Positions 61,899-64,000 of a stretch of 64,000 nt of DNA are shown one piece after another. Made by a program: the position numbers and the translations under genes. The DNA is from Paenibacillus_AQ nitricinens (GTDB taxonomy: Bacteria; Bacillota; Bacilli; Paenibacillales; Paenibacillaceae). How positions within the stretch are numbered: position 1 is the first letter of the stretch; each line of letters opens with the position of its first letter. The notes under the pieces are model-generated. The model saw only the letters and a program-made list of their open reading frames with translations. It made no database searches and was not told the origin of the DNA. The stretch covers positions 5,394,001-5,458,000 of the forward strand of contig NZ_CP183948.1 of assembly GCF_052056485.1 (NCBI RefSeq), given 5' to 3'.

Positions 61899-61944
61899 AA
61901 AAGCTGTTCTAAGCGAACGCTAACATTCCCTTAGAGCAGCTTTT
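61899..61944. repeat. Hairpin near the pstA 3' end
   Basis: Arms AAAAGCTGTTCTAAG and CTTAGAGCAGCTTTT separated by 16 bases. It could be a second terminator for the pst operon or for plus-strand readthrough. Confidence 0.5.
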
Positions 61945-61948
61945 CGAA

Positions 61949-61978
61949 ATAAAAGCCTACAGGTTTCCCCCGTAGACC
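61949..61978 (-). terminator. Terminator after pstA
   Basis: Stem GTCTACGGG / CCTGTAGGC around GGAAA, then TTTTATTT on the minus strand, nine bases past the pstA stop. No pstB is seen before it, so the ATPase gene must lie elsewhere. Confidence 0.75.
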
Positions 61979-61986
61979 CCAGTTCA

Positions 61987-62862
61987 TTATTTGCGGCGAT
62001 TGCTAAGCCACAGCGGAAATCGAAATGCAAAATTGATAAACAGAACTACAAATACAAGTACCGCTGCCGACTTATCAGCAATTTGACGCGCATCTTCTAC
62101 AATCGCCTCGGATTGTACATACCAAAGGTGTACGGCCAGCGTCTCACCCGGGGAGAACAGATTGAAATCCCACATTTCGCCCGAGGTACTGAGACCAGCG
62201 GTAAGGATAATAACCGCAGACTCCCCGAAGGCGCGTCCAGCAACGAGACAAATCCCAGTAACAATGGCAGACATTGCAACGGGTAGAACTACCGTGCGGA
62301 TCACGTGGAACTTAGTCATCCCAAGCGCATAACCAGCCTCGCGGATGTCCCCAGGTACAGCACGTACCGCTTCCTCTGTCACTCGCGCAAGCATAGGTAG
62401 ATTCAGCAGCGCCAAGCTGACGCCTCCGCCAAGAATCGTCAGACCGACATCGAAATATTCTGCAAAAATTGCAAGTCCGAGCATACCGAACACAATCGAT
62501 GGAACCGATGACAGAGATTCTACGCAAATACGTAGTGCCCCTGTAAATTTATTATCTGGGGCATACTCAGCCATATAGATTCCCGCACCCAAACCAATGG
62601 GAACGGAAATAATCAGCGAGATGAACAAAATGTAAAAGGAGTTAAACAACACCGGGCCAATCCCACCACCTGCGTCAATCTCTTCAGGCTGTTTAATCAG
62701 GAAATCGGGCCGAAGTGCCGGTAAACCTTTACTAAGAATCGTGAAGAGCAGCCAGAAGATCAGCAGCATGACTAAAGCCCCAAGGGTATAAAACCCTATG
62801 GTCGCAATTTTATTGTTTCTTTGAGCACGCGCTGTATGCTTTGTACTTGCGAATCCGTTCAC
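61987..62862 (-). CDS. pstA: Phosphate ABC transporter permease PstA
   Basis: Membrane component of the high-affinity phosphate importer. The 291 residues have about six helices and the binding-protein-dependent permease core. The EAA-like loop is EAVRAVPGDIREAGYALGMTKFHVIRTVVLP in two parts. Characteristic PstA segments are GGIGPVLFNSFYILFISLIISVPIG and VAGRAFGESAVIILTAGL. It overlaps pstC by four bases and is followed by a terminator rather than pstB. Confidence 0.95.
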   Translation of the reverse strand: MNGFASTKHTARAQRNNKIATIGFYTLGALVMLLIFWLLFTILSKGLPALRPDFLIKQPEEIDAGGGIGPVLFNSFYILFISLIISVPIGLGAGIYMAEYAPDNKFTGALRICVESLSSVPSIVFGMLGLAIFAEYFDVGLTILGGGVSLALLNLPMLARVTEEAVRAVPGDIREAGYALGMTKFHVIRTVVLPVAMSAIVTGICLVAGRAFGESAVIILTAGLSTSGEMWDFNLFSPGETLAVHLWYVQSEAIVEDARQIADKSAAVLVFVVLFINFAFRFPLWLSNRRK

Positions 62863-63806
62863 GCTGCATCCCTCCTTTTTCTACCCAGCACGCGGATGAT
62901 CAGAATTAATACAAATGATATTACTAGCAAAAGAAATGCCATCATATGTAATGCATAGTTCCAGGTAGAGTCAAACTCTACATTGGAGATTTGCATAACG
63001 ATGTTACTAGTCAGCACCGATGCTGGCGTGAATAACGTCTTCGCCAATTGCGGTGTATTCCCGATAACCATAACTACAGCCATCGTCTCACCTACAGCAC
63101 GAGTCATACCTAGAATAACCGCAGAGATAATCCCCCGGCTGGCCGCAGGCAGGATTACACGCATGATGACCTGTAATCGGGTAGATCCAAGAGCATATGC
63201 TGCATCCCGATATTTGCGCGGCACAGAGACAATGGCATCATCACTGATTCGGCAAATGGTTGGCAGTACCATTAAGGCGAGCACAAGTGCAGCGGCTAAC
63301 AAGCCATCGCCTAAGCTCTCCCCGCTAATTCTGCGTAAGAAAGGAAGTAATACCGTTAAGCCTATATATCCGTAAACAATTGAAGGAATACCTACCAATA
63401 AATCCAGCACTGGACGAATAAAGGTCTTCATCCATTTTGGGGCAATCTCTGCACAAAGTACTGCCATCCCTACCGAGATAGGAACTGCGATCAGCAGCGT
63501 TAATGCAGTTAGTGAAAGTGTATTTACAATGAAGGCAGCCGCTCCAAAAGAATCCTCTTCCGGCGTCCAGTTAAAGGAAAAGAAAAAGTCCGCAGGCGAG
63601 AGATGGCCGAACAGAAGCATAGCCGTTTTGCCGATAAATAGAATTACAAGTCCAAGCACAAAGCAAAGCGCAAGAATGCTGAATAAAAAATAAAACTTAA
63701 ATAATTTGTTACTAAACAAATGTCTACCGTGACGTTTGGAGTTAGCGCTAACCTGCGTTACGCTCTCTTTTCCCCTAGTTGCCAAGCCGTGGACTGGTGC
63801 CCCCAT
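62859..63806 (-). CDS. pstC: Phosphate ABC transporter permease PstC
   Basis: Partner permease of PstA. The 315 residues have a polar N-terminus, about six helices, SLTALTLLIAVPISVGMAVLCAE, GIPSIVYGYIGLTVLLP and the EAA-like loop DAIVSVPRKYRDAAYALGSTRLQVI in part, with GMTRAVGETMAVVMVIGN near the C-terminus. I choose the ATG at 63804-63806, four bases after AGGAGGGA, rather than an upstream start eight codons earlier. It lies between the pstS hairpin and pstA. Confidence 0.95.
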   Translation of the reverse strand: MGAPVHGLATRGKESVTQVSANSKRHGRHLFSNKLFKFYFLFSILALCFVLGLVILFIGKTAMLLFGHLSPADFFFSFNWTPEEDSFGAAAFIVNTLSLTALTLLIAVPISVGMAVLCAEIAPKWMKTFIRPVLDLLVGIPSIVYGYIGLTVLLPFLRRISGESLGDGLLAAALVLALMVLPTICRISDDAIVSVPRKYRDAAYALGSTRLQVIMRVILPAASRGIISAVILGMTRAVGETMAVVMVIGNTPQLAKTLFTPASVLTSNIVMQISNVEFDSTWNYALHMMAFLLLVISFVLILIIRVLGRKRRDAA

Positions 63807-63821
63807 ACTTTCCCTCCTGTA

Positions 63822-63858
63822 AGCGGCCACCCCCGTATCAAGATCGGAGCTGGCCGCT
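63822..63858 (-). terminator. Intercistronic hairpin between pstS and pstC
   Basis: Arms AGCGGCCA / TGGCCGCT with a long loop, about 30 bases past the pstS stop and before the pstC ribosome-binding site, without a T run. It may be a partial attenuator or RNA-stability hairpin that keeps pstS expression above that of the permeases. Confidence 0.55.
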
Positions 63859-63888
63859 GTTACCGTTCAATATGATCTTCAGATGATA

Positions 63889-64000
63889 TTAGCCCTTCAT
63901 TGCTGCGATCGGAATAAATTTAAGCTTTTTCAGGGAACCTTGTTGGAACTTCTTGCTTTGTACGTATTCGATAAATTCTTTTGTTGCGCCAGTAGGTTGG
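63889..64000 (-). CDS. pstS: Phosphate-binding protein PstS (C-terminal end only)
   Basis: The last 36 residues of the lipoprotein that captures phosphate outside the cell. They read EFIEYVQSKKFQQGSLKKLKF then IPIAAMKG and a TAA stop, in a position directly before pstC-pstA. The rest lies beyond the window. The identity depends on the operon and on the typical PstS C-terminus. Confidence 0.75.
   Translation of the reverse strand, partial: QPTGATKEFIEYVQSKKFQQGSLKKLKFIPIAAMKG

Larger units (their letters stand above)
60981..61986. other. One kilobase of repeat-rich non-coding DNA
   Basis: Between tRNA-Arg and pstA I see no credible protein gene. The region holds a near copy of the tRNA terminator (61084-61120), a spaced pair of 65-base repeats (61241-61406), a third cluster of TATAGGGA palindromes (61473-61660) and two hairpins near pstA. 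Short open frames here lack family motifs. Confidence 0.6.

Noticed and set aside
61659..61934. 91-codon plus-strand frame before pstA
   Set aside because: It has a marginal GGGAG upstream but runs into a terminator-type hairpin, overlaps the palindromic repeats and shows no recognisable domain.

Overview
The window is a stretch of a Paenibacillus-type chromosome: a spore-forming, low-to-moderate GC Gram-positive. The pointers are SpoVID and LonB sporulation genes, a Bacillales-type hemA-hemX-...-hemB-hemL cluster running into spoVID, an SLH-domain surface protein, a valS T-box leader, and several stalk-domain or SPOR-domain proteins of the kind Paenibacillus carries. Almost every gene lies on the minus strand. 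The exceptions are meso-diaminopimelate dehydrogenase (about 2.2-3.2 kb) and a tRNA-Arg.

Layout by coordinate. 1-7.2 kb: truncated maf, a DUF4321 membrane protein, a SPOR-domain protein, divergent ddh, a lone glycosyltransferase and two tandem membrane GGDEF proteins. 7.4-13.3 kb: valS-folC-murC behind a sigma-A-like promoter and a T-box leader. 13.5-25.1 kb: the tetrapyrrole locus hemA-hemX-sirC-like-hemC-cobA/hemD-hemB-hemL, followed by an RluA pseudouridine synthase and spoVID. Two repeat-filled gaps (51-bp tandem repeats; a 138-bp element with 12-bp terminal inverted repeats) interrupt the run. 25.5-46.6 kb: a large surface-polysaccharide locus. At its promoter-proximal end are a PHP-type tyrosine phosphatase, an SLH protein, a chain-length regulator and a tyrosine kinase. 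Next come the four steps expected for making and priming UDP-di-N-acetylbacillosamine (dehydratase, aminotransferase, acetyltransferase, initiating phosphosugar transferase), Ugd, five glycosyltransferases or polymer-assembly proteins, a Wzy-like polymerase and a Wzx-like flippase. The 26-36 kb part is strikingly AT-rich and carries gene remnants, as expected of a horizontally shuffled polysaccharide cassette. 46.7-51.8 kb: lonB, lonA and ysxC. 51.8-54.1 kb: two copies of a roughly 355-bp palindrome-rich repeat, the second split by an intact IS3-family element. 54.1-60.7 kb: a nuclease-like winged-helix protein, ispG, clpX, clpP, tig and a conserved acidic protein. 60.8-62 kb: tRNA-Arg(UCU) and about 1 kb of repeat-rich non-coding DNA. 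62-64 kb: the pst phosphate transporter (pstS truncated by the window end).

The observations most worth checking are two genes whose only sensible start codons are non-canonical (CTG for ddh, ATT for the 310-residue protein upstream of tig), a family of TATAGGGA palindromic repeats at three sites with an IS insertion that can be reconstructed to the base, two adjacent tandem arrays of unrelated sequence sharing a 51-bp period inside the heme cluster, and an apparently complete bacillosamine pathway scattered through the exopolysaccharide operon. I did not find a clear defence system, CRISPR array or prophage. All assignments are from reading motifs and context; no database search was run.
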